Of a stretch of 64,000 bases of DNA, positions 10,399-21,173 are shown one piece after another. The position numbers and the translations under genes are program-made. The notes under the pieces were generated by a model. It was not told the DNA's origin. It did no database searches and saw only the letters and a list, made by a program, of their open reading frames with translations. Numbering within the stretch: the first letter of the stretch is position 1; each line of letters begins with the position of its first letter. This stretch comes from Dactylonectria macrodidyma (Eukaryota; Ascomycota; Sordariomycetes; Hypocreales; Nectriaceae). The stretch covers positions 682,001 to 746,000 of the forward strand of contig JAGMUV010000020.1 of the NCBI GenBank assembly GCA_020744425.1, read 5' to 3'.

Positions 10399-12098
10399 AT
10401 GGCGCCGTCACGGGAGAACACAAAGGTGGTGGTTGTGGGTGGAGGCGGCACAATGGGCTCTTCAACAGCACTCCATTTGATACGCTCTGGATACTCGCCC
10501 TCGAATATTACTGTCCTGGATGTTTATCCAATCCCTTCATCACAATCTGCTGGATTCGACCTCAACAAAATCATGAGCATTCGACTACGTAACAAGCCTG
10601 ATTTGCAGCTGTCACTGGAAGCATTGGAAATGTGGAAAAGCGACACATTATTCAAGCCTTTCTTCCACAACGTGGGCATGGTGAGTTATTAGGCAAATAT
10701 CCAATCAATTCTTTTATCTTCTAACGCTGACGACTTATTAGATCGACTGCTCATCATCCCAGAAGGGCATCGCAAACCTCAAAAGGAAGCATCAGGCTCT
10801 CCTCCACGCAGATGTCGGCCTGGAGAAGACGAATACCTGGTTAGAAAGTGAGGATGAAATTCTGGCGACATTGCCTTGTTTCACAAAGGAACAAGTAAAA
10901 GTACGATGACCTGAAAGACCTTTGAGGAGAGAAGCTAAGAAGACACCCCTACAGGGATGGAAAGGCTTGTTCACCGTTGACGGCGGGTGGCTCGCTGCGG
11001 CAAAGGCAATCAACGCAATAGGAAAGTTCCTCAAAATCCAGGGCGTGGAATTCGGGTTTGGCGGGTATGTTTTGTCGTTCTGCAAGATCTGTGGAATGGA
11101 TGAATCTCTACTTACACCATCCTAGTGCCGGTACCTTCAAACAGCCTCTGTTCGCCGCTGACGGAACAACATGCAATGGCGTTGAGACAGTCGATGGCAC
11201 AAGATACTACGCCGACAAGGTGGTGTTGGCTGCTGGCGCGTGGACCCCGACGCTGGTAGATCTGGAGGATCAGTGTGTGTCGAAAGTCAGTGCAGGCATA
11301 TGGCTCTTACCCTCTCCTAAAGGAGTCGCTTCAATTCCATTGCTAACTGAATAGCGCCTCAGGCCTGGGTTTTAGCTCATATCCAGTTAACACCTGAGGA
11401 GGCTGCGCTGTACAAGAACATTCCCGTCGTGTACGATGGCGAATATGGGTTCTTCTTCGAGCCTAATGAGTAAGCTGCAGCGCTGACAACGAAAGGCGAA
11501 ACACATGCTAAGTATTTTCCCGTAGGGACGGTACCATCAAGGTCTGCGACGAGTTCCCAGGCTTCTCTCGCTTCAAAATGCATCAACCTTACGGCGCCAG
11601 CCATCCCAAACTCATCTCCGTTCCTCGGTCACACGCCAGCCATCCAACGGATACCTACCCTGACGCCTCTGAAGTAAGGATTCGAAGGGCCATTGCTAAA
11701 TTCTTACCGGGTCTTAAAGACAAGAGAATCGTGGAACGCGCCATGTGCTGGTGTACGGACACTGCCGACGCCAACCTCCTAATCTGCGAGCATCCAAGGT
11801 GGAAGAACTTGATCCTGGCGACGGGAGACAGCGGGTACGTTGACTAGAACTTCCACACATCGGGCTGAAGACAAAGCAACAACGTTCAATCTTCTAACAT
11901 TCTTTCTTTAGTCACACCTTCAAACTATTGCCGAACATTGGCAAGCATGTTGTCGAGTTAATAGAGGGCACCCTGCAGCAGGATTTTGTCGAGTCTTGGA
12001 GGTGGAGGCCCGGGGGCGATGCGCGCAAGTCTCGACGTGCAGCCCCAGCGGAGGATCTTGCAGACATGCCGGGCTGGAAACATGATGCGCGTTTGTAA
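10399..12098 (+). CDS. Fructosyl amino acid oxidase (amadoriase)
   Basis: Seven-exon gene (10399-10680, 10742-10900, 10955-11064, 11126-11285, 11363-11469, 11526-11834, 11912-12098) for a 437-residue FAD oxidase that deglycates fructosyl amino acids, giving glucosone, free amine and H2O2. The N-terminal Rossmann motif reads VVVVGGGGTMGSSTALHL, followed by SAGFDLNKIMSIRLRN as in amadoriases. CWCTDTADANLLICEHP contains the cysteine expected to link FAD covalently in the sarcosine-oxidase family, and GDSGHTFKLLPNIG is the C-terminal flavin-binding segment. The length matches fungal amadoriases (about 437-440). The C-terminus ends ARL, which could act as a weak PTS1-like peroxisomal signal. It is transcribed divergently from the transporter. 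Confidence 0.92.
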
Positions 12099-12546
12099 TT
12101 CGGGGTTTGATTCATTGCCAGGAAGGCAATGCGTGGGGGTTAGTAGAGTGAAGTAGACTTAGCAAGTGCATGCCTGTGCGCTGCTCGTGAGATAAGTCAA
12201 CCCACCCAAGTCTGAGCTACATCGTTTCCAGAGGTTGGATACATGGGCGAAACAAACGTAAATAGCAGTATCAAGGGCTAGATTGGCTGAAGAATCGCCG
12301 ATAAGGGAGGTATAGCTCTACATAGCTATAATGTTGAGTATTGGCATGCTGCCATGGCGGGGGAGTTGAACGTTGTCGTCACTAGTGTAGTTAGATGAGG
12401 TTTGAAAGTGCGGGCATCCGAAGCGAGGGCACCGTCGAAGGCGGGAAGACCAAACCATGTTGTCCAAGAGAATCCTTCCAGTCCGTCATTCCGTTCTTTG
12501 CCCAGTTTCTCGCCGTCCGCCGTCCCATCAACTATTCATCACCGCC

Positions 12547-13726
12547 ATGACAGCCCGTAAAGCAATTCGGATCAAGGCTCCAGGCCACGCCGTCTTAGTC
12601 ACCGATGCGCCCATCCCCGACCTTCGTGATGGCTCCATCATGGCGAAAACCGCTGCTGTGGCGCTCAACCCGACCGACTGGAAGCATATTGACTTCCTGT
12701 CCAGTCCTGTCGCCAATGTGGGCTGTGACTACAGCGGCACGGTGGTACAGGTCGGCGCTGCGGTCCGCAACGGACTGAAAGTTGGCGACAGAGTCATGGC
12801 CTCATCCACGGATGTAAGTAAACAGCCCACCTTGAGTGAGCTCAGGCATCAACATCACATTCGCTAACCTGAGCCTTTACCATCATCAAAAGGCAATCAC
12901 TCCAAACACCAAGACGGCGCATTCGCTGAATATGTCATCGCAAAAGGCGACATCCAGACGAAAGTGCCAGAGAGAATGACATTCAAAGAAGCCTCGACGC
13001 TTGGGGCTGGCATCATCACCATGGGCCAAAGCCTCTACCAGTCCTTAGGCTTTCCACAACCCGATACTCCAGCCAAGGAACCGATTCCCGTCCTCGTATA
13101 CGGCGGAAGCATTGCAACTGGCACCCTAGCAATCCAGTTTGCGAAGATGTGCGTCATGGGCGGTTGAGCGTTTGTTCACATGCGTACTGATTATGTACTG
13201 CGGAACAGGTCGGGATTGCAAGTCATAATTAACATGCTCTCCTCGCCACGAGACGCTCGTACGCGACATGGGCGCAGACCTTATTTTTGACTACCCCTCA
13301 CCAGACTGTGCCACGAACATCCGCACGGCTACAAATGATCACCTTGGCCATGTGTTTGATGCTGTGTCCACCGAAGACACGGCCAAGCTCTGCTGCGGGG
13401 CAATCGGAGCCCAGGGTGGCAAGTATACGTCTCTGACGCCCATCCAAAAGCTCCTGCGCGAGGATGTGAGCAACGGAAACAGGATGGCCTTCACAGCGTG
13501 TGGCGAGGCCTTCCGGCTTGGCGACGAGCAGGTCCCTGCGAAACCGGGAGACTTTGATTTCTCAGCCAGGTTCACACGGTTGGCCCAAGAATTGCTTTTT
13601 CAGAGCAAGTTCAGGACACATCCTATCAGCCAGCGGCAGGGCTGGCTAGCTGAGGTCTTGCATGGACTGGAGGAGATGCGTTCCGGCAAAGTATCTGGTG
13701 CTAAATTAGTGTACAAGGTAGATTAG
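12547..13726 (+). pseudogene. trans-Enoyl reductase / zinc-type alcohol dehydrogenase-like (ToxD-like), two frameshifts
   Basis: Medium-chain dehydrogenase/reductase family, similar to stand-alone enoyl reductases of fungal polyketide pathways. Recognisable segments are VALNPTDWKH, GCDYSGTVVQVG, GDRV, DGAFAEYVIAKGD, VYGGSIATGTLAIQFAKM and the C-terminal GLEEMRSGKVSGAKLVYKV. Exons are roughly 12547-12814, 12893-13148 and 13209-13726. Just after GDRV (about 12797) the expected GLIHG is found only in the next frame, implying one lost base. That frame then splices correctly (GGAT/GTAAGT...AAAAG/GC) into NHSKHQDGAFAEYV. A second shift lies at about 13231, where VII is followed by TCSPRHETLV in another frame (one extra base). 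A product of full length is unlikely unless these are assembly errors. An in-frame upstream ATG at 12457 would add a 30-residue, possibly mitochondrial, leader. Confidence 0.8.
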
Positions 13727-14056
13727 TCGGATAAATTTGCGTCTGTTCGAATACAAGCCACCAAGGTAAGCTCAAGGTCGTTCAGCGTCGGGACATTGGC
13801 CCAGAGCGGACAGTTTGCGAGGTGATTTGGCCATCCCCTATAGCTTCCATTTCAGGAATCTTTGCGAGTACTCCCCATGTTCTAGGGGTACCCAAGTCTA
13901 TCCAGAGTTCATATGAAAGGACCTTTGCTCTCCGAATGGCACAGATGTTTCCACAAGTATTTCTAGCCGTGTTTCCTTCTCCAACGCTGAAATCTTCCAA
14001 CCAACAGCCAATATGATATCGACCTCTTTGCAGACCTCGTCATGCCCGGAACATAA

Positions 14057-14222
14057 CGGGGCCGATTGCTCTACAAGTTGGCTGACCATGACGCACGGCG
14101 CACAGTGATTGAGACGTGAGGAACACAGCTCAACTACACCATGGCCGAACTCATCGGTGTCTGCGCATAAATCATCCCATGGAACTACCCTATCGTCACG
14201 GCCTCGTGGAAGCTCGACCCAG
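14057..14222 (+). pseudogene. Aldehyde dehydrogenase relic
   Basis: Two short islands of the NAD-dependent aldehyde dehydrogenase family are visible in one frame: RGRLLYKLAD (14057-14086), then IGVCA-stop-IIPWNYPIVTASWKLDP (about 14153-14221). The second is the hallmark IIPWNYP segment. TGA and TAA codons interrupt the frame, and the roughly 70 residues that should separate the islands are reduced to about 22 codons. No catalytic cysteine region follows. This is a decayed fragment with no function expected. Confidence 0.7.
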
Positions 14223-14229
14223 ACGGGCA

Positions 14230-14987
14230 AAGAGATTATGAAGCTTGCCACGTCAAACCTAAAGAGCGACACGCCGGAGATGGGAGTTTTGGCAGTGTAA
14301 AGTCTCTCGCGAAACACCACTCGCCTCAGTTCATCCGACAGAAGCATTGACGCGCCCACTAGATGTCTCCGATGGTAAACTGCTTGCCTGCTCGGAAGAT
14401 CTGGTTGAGAGCAGCCCCAATCAGAATGAGTGCAACTATGGTAGAAAATATGGTTAATATCTGGACGCGCTGATTAAAACGAAGACTTCAAAGGGGGATG
14501 GACGGTAATAGTTCAGCCTAGACCTAGGTTTCTCAAATATCTTAGAAAACTTACTAGGAGAGGCAAGTAAGTTAACTTTTATGTCTCCCAGGGACTGCCC
14601 TGTATTACTTTCTCATGTATGTCTACGACATCAAAACACTATCCGAGACTTTCTCTTCTCTTCTCAACCAAGTAGTGGTTGGTATTGCCCAGACTCCGCG
14701 AGATTTCGAATAGCTTCGCTTCATGGCTTGAGTCGTTTACGGATTATCATGCTCACGGATGTCACAGATAAAGACATAATAAAGTGGGGGGCAATCACCT
14801 CTGCACCATCACGCCAAAGATGTTGAAGCAAACTCCAATCACAACCCCGGCCAAGCCTGCAGCAAGACTGGCCCACATCAGACCATCTCCACAAGTTCGA
14901 GGCCAAAAGAGGGAGAAGCTCTGATAAATCCCTCGCCTCTTTCATCATACAACCAACAAGCTATCCTACCATAGTACATCTGAAGCC
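14230..14987. other. Intergenic region upstream of the methyltransferase
   Basis: No gene is supported. Short open frames on both strands lack family resemblance. The right end is the promoter and pyrimidine-rich 5' leader of the methyltransferase gene. Confidence 0.4.
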
Positions 14988-16570
14988 ATGTCTGACGCAC
15001 CTGCTCGAGCGCCTGAGGAGGCTCCCGCTACTGTTCCTACTGTTCCAGCTGCCCCTGAAACTGCTGCGCCAGAAACGACACCAGGGGCGGCCCGGTCCAG
15101 CCCGGCTCCCGCCACTAGCCTGACGCCAGCGCCTCAAGCTGAGCTCGTTCCCGCTGAGGACCCACAGGTTAGACTTTGAGATACGGAGACTTGATGGATC
15201 GATGGTGTTGATACGCTTAAAACAGGATCAAGACGATGATGGCGACTCTGCTCTAGGCGATGATGCGTAAGATGTTTCGGGATTCACGGGCAAGACTATG
15301 TCACTGATACAGAGCGCGCAGCGTGAGCTCCACTGCCTCCATCTCATCCAGCATTCTCGAGTATCGACGATTCAAGGGCCGAACTTATCACAGTGACCGA
15401 CATCCCACTGAGTACTTTACTCCTAACGATGAACAGCAATCCGAGTCTATCGATATCAAGTGAGTTGTCTTGTGCTTTGGGATGCGGCCCGTTGCTTACA
15501 CCTTGGCCAGCCACCACGCCTTGACCCTCCTTCTTGGTGGAAAGCTGTTCATTGCCCCTATCGATGATAAAGTCCAGGTACGATGGTCCAATGGAAATAC
15601 TTGAGAGGCGTTGCTAAATCACCGCTTACAGAAAGTTCTTGATGTTGGTTGCGGAACCGGTAGGATTGACCTCACTCATGATCCCTGTCATTCCCCGAGC
15701 TAACAGCTGAATAGGTATTTGGGCCATGTATGAACCCTTGGCTAACCATCTCTGGCGACATACTGACACTTTAAAGCGAATTCGCAGATGAATATCCCAA
15801 CGCTGAGGTCATCGGTTCCGATCTCTCTCCCATCCAGCCAAGCTGGGTTCCCCCGAACGTGAAGTTCGAGATTGATGATGCTACCCTGAACTGGTCGTGG
15901 AAAGACAACACCTTCGACTTCGTCCATATCCGTTACCTCTTCGGTGCCATCCGAGACTGGAACAGCCTGTTCAAGGAGGCCTACCGTTGCACTGCTCCCG
16001 GCGGCTGGATCCAGTCCGCCGAGGCCGATGTCGAGATCAGGAGTGACGATGGAACCACTGACTCTGAGGAGGTGCTGAAGACTTGGGCTACCCTTTATAG
16101 GGAAGGTGGAAAAGCTCTAGGCAGCCCTTTCTACGTGACCAAGGAGAACCTGCAGGAGAAGGGTCTCGAAGCTGCTGGCTTCACTGACATCAAGAGTGTC
16201 GAGTACAAGGTTGGTTGAGCTGTTCGCGAGCAACGTGACGATAGTGGGCTAATCATTGGGCATAGTTCCCCGTTGGCGGTTGGGCCAAGGACGGCAAGTT
16301 GCGGGAAGTAGGCAATTTCGTTCAAGCCACTCTGGAGAATGACGTCGAAGGTGAGTTGGCGCCAATAATGCCATGGTGGAAATAGACTAATCCAAGACAG
16401 GCTATACTCTTCTGTTGTGGCATAACGTCCTCAACTATCCCAAGGATGATTACCAGTTGTTCCTTTTGGCATTCCGGAAGTACCTGCGAAACAAGAAGGT
16501 CCATGGTTACATGACGGTCCGCTATGTTTATGGCCGCAAACCTGATGCTCCCAAGGAGGAGGAGTCATGA
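14988..16570 (+). CDS. LaeA-like SAM-dependent methyltransferase
   Basis: Nine-exon gene for a 387-residue class I methyltransferase of the fungal LaeA/LLM group. Exons: 14988-15167, 15226-15266, 15313-15459, 15511-15577, 15632-15659, 15715-15727, 15777-16209, 16266-16350, 16401-16570. The first 60 residues are a disordered Ala/Pro/Glu-rich tail. A conserved block [19 protein letters not shown] precedes the SAM-binding motif [12 protein letters not shown] (about 147-158), then [26 protein letters not shown] and a C-terminal [13 protein letters not shown]. Intron phases are consistent throughout, including a 13-nt exon at 15715-15727 inside the SAM motif. LaeA-like proteins act in the nucleus on secondary-metabolism expression, but many paralogues have unknown substrates. 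A role as regulator of the neighbouring flavoenzyme genes is only an inference. Confidence 0.9.
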
Positions 16571-17136
16571 GTGATTTATTTTGCTCTTAGTACGCCAGTG
16601 CATTTTGTCGCCTTGAACAGAATTGCACGTTTTCTTAGCAGCTGTCAAGTAGGAAGGGACGCTTGCAGCGGTTGGCAGCGATGATAAACTTTATTCCTAG
16701 CGAGGTATCTCAAGCCATGTTACTAGTGTAAGGCTGTCTGCTCCATGACACAAAGTCAAAAAACACAGTTTCAAGCCATGTTACTCTATGCCATAAAAGT
16801 CAAATATCAACATGCGAACTAGTCTTAGTCGCCACATAGTCCAACTTTAAACCAGAAATACTTCGCGCTAGTCGACTCTATTATGCTTAGACGATTCAAC
16901 GTCCTGCTCAGCCAAATATCTAAAATTTGCAAATACAATCCTCGGGATGTCGGAGAAATGCTGTTGGAGATTGTGTCACGGTAGAAGACATTGAAGCTAT
17001 GACGTAAAGAATTCATTGAATAATGCTACATTCTAAAAATGGACTAAGAATAAATACTCTTTCGCAGCCCTGCGGCCCTATTCTAGCTGAGCAACAGCCA
17101 GATTAATGACCAGGCGCAATAGCTTCCGCTAATTAT
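16571..17136. other. Convergent 3' intergenic region
   Basis: Lies between the 3' ends of the methyltransferase (plus) and the polygalacturonase (minus). A short direct repeat containing TTTCAAGCCATGTTACT-like sequence occurs near 16709 and 16770. Nothing else is recognised. Confidence 0.4.
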
Positions 17137-18535
17137 TTAGCAAGAGGCACCGCTGGGGATGCCCGAGCAGTTTCCATACGTCTTGCCGCCAGTAACAGCG
17201 ACCTTGGACCAAGTCCAGTTGGAGCATCCAGTAGTGCCACAAGCGATAACAATGTTGTAGCCACTGGAGGCAACGGAACCAGTACCGATGATGTTCGAGA
17301 TGGTGAGGCCAGTGATAGGGACGCCGCTGGAAGGGGTGCCCTTCAGGTCACCTCCGTTGTAGTTCTGTTCGATGATGATTCCGTAGCTGGCAAGTTCATT
17401 AGAATGCAGGCACATGAATATCCGATATTGACGAGACTCACTTGCTGATGCTAGACATGGTGATGTCAGAGTACGTGACACCAGACACGGAGCCAGTGGC
17501 GCCTTCGACAGTCTTGATGCGGATAGCTAACACTTAGTTAGAAATCACAAATTCGCCCACATATATATATTTGAATTCAAAGGGGCCATGACTTACCTTG
17601 AACAGACTTTGTGACTGTGCTGCTAAGGAACTTGACATTGGAAACCTTGTTGTTGTCACGACCACCGACGCTGCCAATTGACAGACCATGGCCACCCGAA
17701 CAAAGGCCGCCAGTAAAAGTGATGTCCTGATACTAGTGTTAGCATGTATCGCCTTGGGCACACGAAGCACGTCAACTCACGCTTCCAGAGTTGACAGCAA
17801 CGCAGTCGTCCTGGTTGTAAACCTTGGCATTGGTAATAGTGACGCTGGTGCTGTCACCAATGTCGAATCCGTCGGTGTTGTGACCGCCAGCGCTGTCACC
17901 AGCGCTGTTGTCAATGATCATGTTGTTGATGTTGAGGCCGTTAGTATCAACAATGCTGACCGCCATCAAGGGCGTGTTCAGGATGTGAAGGTCGTTGATG
18001 GTCGATGTAGTTAGGTCATGAGCATAAAAGAACTTAGGCTTCACCTTGCCCTTGGGATCGGCACCCAAGTTATCCCACCATCGCTTTCCGTCAGGGTTCA
18101 GCGTGGCACTGGCGCCGTCGACAGTGACGGATGTTCCGCCGATGCGTAGAAGAGGGCCATCCCACTCCTTGTAGCCCCAGGTAGTGGTTCCCTTGAAGAT
18201 GACCTAATTGCAGAGTGTTAGTTTCCAACTAAAGATGTGAGCACGTTGATGTGAACACTTACATGGGTCTTGGCGTTCAGGCCGCCGAGGTCAAGAGTGA
18301 CACCAGAGGGAACAGCAACATCGCTGAGGACGATGGTTGCGCACAACGTCTTCGAAGCGCTGGCCGAAGCGGCACCGTTGGCACCCGAGAAGGTGCAAGT
18401 AGAAGTGACAGCCCGCTGCTCGAGGTCTGCCCTCTTGTTGAGTTCTGGAGCCTGAGTGACAGTTGGGGGTGCTGCCGGGCTAGCAACGACAGAGCCAGCC
18501 AAGGCGGCGAGGAGAAGAGAGACGAGCTTAGTCAT
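17137..18535 (-). CDS. Secreted endopolygalacturonase, glycoside hydrolase family 28
   Basis: Five-exon gene (18263-18535, 17781-18203, 17597-17726, 17442-17526, 17137-17386) for a 386-residue GH28 enzyme that hydrolyses the alpha-1,4-galacturonan of pectin outside the cell. A signal peptide ([18 protein letters not shown]) is followed by a short propeptide with a KR site. All four GH28 signatures are present: NTDG (about 200), NQDDC (about 219-223), GGHGLSIGS (about 241) and RIKT (about 277). These supply the three catalytic aspartates, the histidine and the substrate-binding Arg/Lys. Pairs of cysteines lie near the C-terminus. The length is normal for fungal endo-PGs. A TATA-like box lies about 110 bp upstream (TTTATA at 18643-18648 on the plus strand). 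It is typical of saprotrophs and plant pathogens. Confidence 0.95.
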
Positions 18536-21173
18536 GGTGTTTGAAATTCAAGTGATGAACAGAAGGTGAACGTCGTTTGCCTGTCTGTAGAGTAGATCTG
18601 TTGTCGTGATGATGATAATTTGAACTACGATTTCAAGTCCCCTTTATACGAGCTCAAGACTCAGGAGCTCTACAACCTCCGAAGCTTTGATCCCCCGGTC
18701 TTACAACTACGATGCCCTCCTATGTTGGGGTGAGCTAATGCTTCGCCCACCTAAAATTACTATTCCTCCAATGACCTAGAACCTCTGATCCGCTTGAGCC
18801 GGAACGCCCTAGTATGGTACCACCAAGAACCTCTCTGGTCCCTCAATGTCTATAGAACAGAGCGAAACGGCCTTTGAGTTCGGTCTAGTTGCAGGGACCC
18901 ACGCATCAAACGAGCACCAGCCCCTGCACAGTGTGCCGCCGGACCGACTAACACGGAATTCCCACCATTTACGGCGGCTCCACGCTGGATTAGTGCCAGC
19001 CTTTCCACGCTGGATTAGTGCCAGCCTTTCCCAATCAGGAGTTCTCGTGCAAACGGAGCAACCGCCGTTTTACACAATTAGGTTGGGGTCTCTTCAGAAA
19101 CAGAATGGTTTATACTTCGGGAAACGATCAATAGCAAGTGCATTAAGTGGAATAAGCTACTGCCTAGTACGTAGGTACTGGACATGGTCCCTAAATCACG
19201 GGACTGCCCTCCTTACTCCGCTAAGATTAGAACGGCTGACGCACTACGATTATTTGGGCAATTCAGGGTCAAAGCCGCGTAATGTGAGGCTAGGTAGGAC
19301 CGCGCGCGGGAGGCTCACGGCCCTCCCGAGTGGATCTTTCTTTCAACTCCGTATCCGTGGCCATGGACGATATCGGTCTCGGAACGCGGCTCTCTTCCAG
19401 TGTTTCGATCGTAAATGATTATCCACTGCTTGAACGTCGGACGCTTGTCCATGGTATGTCCAACGTCACAATCAGCCCGGCGTCAGCGTGAGAGCCACTA
19501 GCAACTCGTGCCCCTGTGTTCGAATAGTATCAAGTTAACTTCTCGCTAGCCGCCAAGGTGGTACAAGTTACGGCACAGTAGCAGGTCTTGGCAGCGAGGC
19601 GAAAAAGGCAATTAGCTGTGATGACGCCCTCACGGCCGTGCTGTGTAAGCCGCTTTCGGAGGCTCAGATGCCAGGTTCATGGCGGACAATGCCTCAGCCA
19701 CACTTGTAACGTAGGCACCGGCTTCAGAGATGAAACCTTCGACATCTTCTATCTAGTGCTAGACCGTGCCCTGTATGCAGACTAAGCAAGACAGCTACTG
19801 ACTAATGAATTTCCGAAGACCCTAATGCTTGTTGCCGGCCACAGCAAATTCAGGATGAGGCGAAAGAGAGATGTAGAGCAAACGCGTTCTCGACCAGTTT
19901 CAAAGTTGAGCTAGTCTGGCGTACAAGTGCCCGCGATGGATACCAACTGCGATACAGAATTTCTTGACTGAGTCATGTCACCCAGACTAGTCTAGCTAGA
20001 TAGACGGGAAGCTCGTGTCCACTTCCACCGTTGAGCCGAAATACCACCGTACTCACCGTCATTAACGTGCGAGGTGGATGTGTGTAGGGTAGTTAACTAC
20101 AATGCCAGTTCATGTTTCCCTTTTCCAAATGTCTTAGAAACATGAATGAATTGCCTGCAGAGTAAGATCGACTCACACTGGATGATTTTGGATAATGTCG
20201 AAACTAATCTTAGCCTCTCACTCACCAACGTTCCCCTTCCACAAGCCTCATACCTTTCTTTAGTCTGAGTGACAGGATGCTACAGACTGGAGACACGCTC
20301 GATTGCTTGGGAATTACTATGGAAAGTCGACGTGGATGACGCCTTGGAATTATCGCCCTGCTCCATGTTTTTATTACAGCTCCAGCAAGGGCCTTCGGGC
20401 AGTTTTCCACAAATTGCCGCCAGCAGCCAATGTCACATGAGGATTTCGTGAAATAACGGCTCTTGCAGCGGCAGTTACGTTGACTCTAGCCAGTGCCATC
20501 GAAACTCTAAAACAGCAGGTGCCGGGTATCAATCTTCTGTCCCCGGGAAATTACCCTTCTCGTTTTAGCCAACAATATTCCAAATATCCGAGCGCCATGG
20601 ACATGAGGGCGATAAGAACCACGTTGGTAATGATTGTGATTGGGTTGGGCGAACTAAAATAACCTCTCCCCATACCGGCTCGTTGGTAGCGCCTTGGCGA
20701 ATCGAAGTCGATGATTCCAAGTCTCGGCGGCTCCGCGAATGCACCGTTTTGCTCAGGTTCCGTAACTAATAAAAAGTGATCAAATTCCTATTGCAGAATC
20801 TGTTACTGCGACGAAGAGGCTGCATGTGCTGGTTTCGTGTTGAAGAGCAAAAGATGGCCTCACGCGACGACATGGCGTGCAGGGATCCCGCTCCTAAGGG
20901 GTTAATCTATTGCAGAAACGTCCATCTGACATAATATTCTCAATTTCCAATCTCTGAGTCTGACATAATATTCCCACCGCTTGACCGGTGAGCGATTGAG
21001 CTTTTCTTTGACCTGTTGTCCAAGACTGGTGTAACCACAGTCTGTTGAATGCCGTCGCGTCTCTTCTCTTAATAACTGCCACTGTAAAATTTTTGGCTAG
21101 GCCTCAACAAGGCTGTCTCGACTGCAATCCGACGAGGATTCCTGTGGTCTGAGGGGAGGATTGAGTCATTGAA
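18536..21173. other. 2.6-kb gene-free stretch
   Basis: No supported gene. The left 150 bp contain the polygalacturonase promoter. Inside are a perfect 25-bp tandem duplication at 18980-19029 and two copies of TCTGACATAATATTC at 20925-20939 and 20959-20973. Open frames here have no family resemblance and lack splice continuity. It may contain eroded mobile-element sequence, but no diagnostic motif remains. Confidence 0.45.
18980..19029. repeat. 25-bp perfect tandem duplication
   Basis: The unit begins CCACGCTGGATTAG and is present twice head to tail (18980-19004, 19005-19029) without mismatch, indicating a recent duplication by replication slippage. It is in non-coding DNA. Confidence 0.8.
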
